DNA from: Archilochus colubris
Lineage: Eukaryota; Chordata; Aves; Apodiformes; Trochilidae
DNA: 64,000 bases
Assembly (NCBI GenBank): GCA_023079485.1
Contig: CM041083.1
Coordinates: 106,593,054-106,657,053 of the forward strand
Direction: 5' to 3'
Below are positions 63,546-64,000 of this stretch, piece by piece. Each line of letters begins with the position of its first letter. Within the stretch, counting starts at the first letter, position 1. The notes beneath the pieces are model-generated. The model did not search any database. It was not told the origin of the DNA and saw nothing but the letters and a program-made list of their open reading frames with translations. A program made the translations under genes and the position numbers.

Positions 63546-64000
63546 ATATAACAGATACATGATCATAATCTGATTCAGTAGTTGGAAACACATTATAGAA
63601 AGAAGGAATCAAACAATTAAGAGTGTAGTCCCATTCTACACATAATGTATGTCTCAGATTAAAAAGTTAATACTTCTAGTGATGGGGAGTCTTGCTGTCA
63701 GCTAACAGTACCTAGATCCTCTGAAAACTGGATTGAAGTAACTAAGGAATTCCTTTAATCAGACCTGATTTTAAATTAACAAAACTGGTATTCCTGCCTG
63801 CAAATTTTGTGTCATAATTTCTCAGCCTGAATTATATTTGTAACCTATTTCCAATTTACCTAATCTAGTTAAAATAGAAAAATTAAATAGATACCATTCT
63901 TTCATTTAAAGCCATATTCAAAATCCAGACCATGTACTGTGTCCTCCAAATGTTCTTGAACAGAGTAAGTATGTTCAGTAAGATTATGTAAACACTACTA
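63546..64000. other. Unique non-coding DNA
   Basis: AT-rich flank with no gene or repeat recognised. Confidence 0.5.

Noticed and set aside
63039..63612. Tyrosine/isoleucine-rich frames on both strands
   Set aside because: They are translations of the TA-rich repeat block.
1..64000. CRISPR arrays, phage, operons or a bacterial defence system
   Set aside because: The window is vertebrate DNA with avian CR1 elements. No regularly spaced repeat-spacer structure and no prokaryotic-type gene clusters are present.

Overview
This window looks like non-coding DNA from a bird, either intergenic or from inside a long intron. The main clue is CR1: at least six copies of this LINE, the dominant avian retrotransposon, are present. 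They are recognised by the terminal ATTCTATG/CATAGAAT octamers, the TTGGAAGGGACCT box and readable reverse-transcriptase fragments. A roughly 1-kb GA-rich dispersed repeat of a kind familiar from bird genomes and a probable LTR tail support this. The DNA is AT-rich, reading frames are short, and no prokaryotic gene organisation is visible. I cannot resolve the lineage within birds.

No host protein-coding gene, rRNA, tRNA or CRISPR array could be recognised. All of the longer open frames (up to 170 codons) are explained by repeats (CR1, the GA-rich element, an ATGTT pentanucleotide array, CT and TA microsatellites) or fit chance openness in AT-rich or locally GC-richer DNA.

Layout: 1-9.4 kb is unique AT-rich sequence with A-rich microsatellites and a perfect 13-unit ATGTT array. 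A repeat cluster at 9.4-14.7 kb holds the GA-rich element (+), a tail-to-tail CR1 pair, a probable LTR tail (-) and a third CR1. Unique sequence follows from 14.7 to 27.1 kb. At 27.1-27.9 kb lies the best-preserved CR1, with only two visible lesions in the surviving reading frame. From 28 to 36 kb is unique DNA with a CT-rich microsatellite and a GC-richer block of unknown origin. A short CR1 of the same type sits at 36.4 kb. From 36.6 to 61.7 kb is unique DNA with only simple repeats. At 61.7-62.7 kb is an older CR1 fragment covering the RT domain, with several frameshifts and an altered catalytic motif. At 63.0-63.5 kb is a striking TA-rich block with a 187-bp direct offset and a roughly 55-60-bp inverted repeat.

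I found no convincing new biological system. The most checkable leads are the TA-rich palindromic block, the strand bias of A-rich tracts, a tail-anchored-looking small frame at 53.3-53.5 kb, a possible terminal exon at 34.03 kb, and a 16-bp tandem duplication at a CR1 truncation junction.
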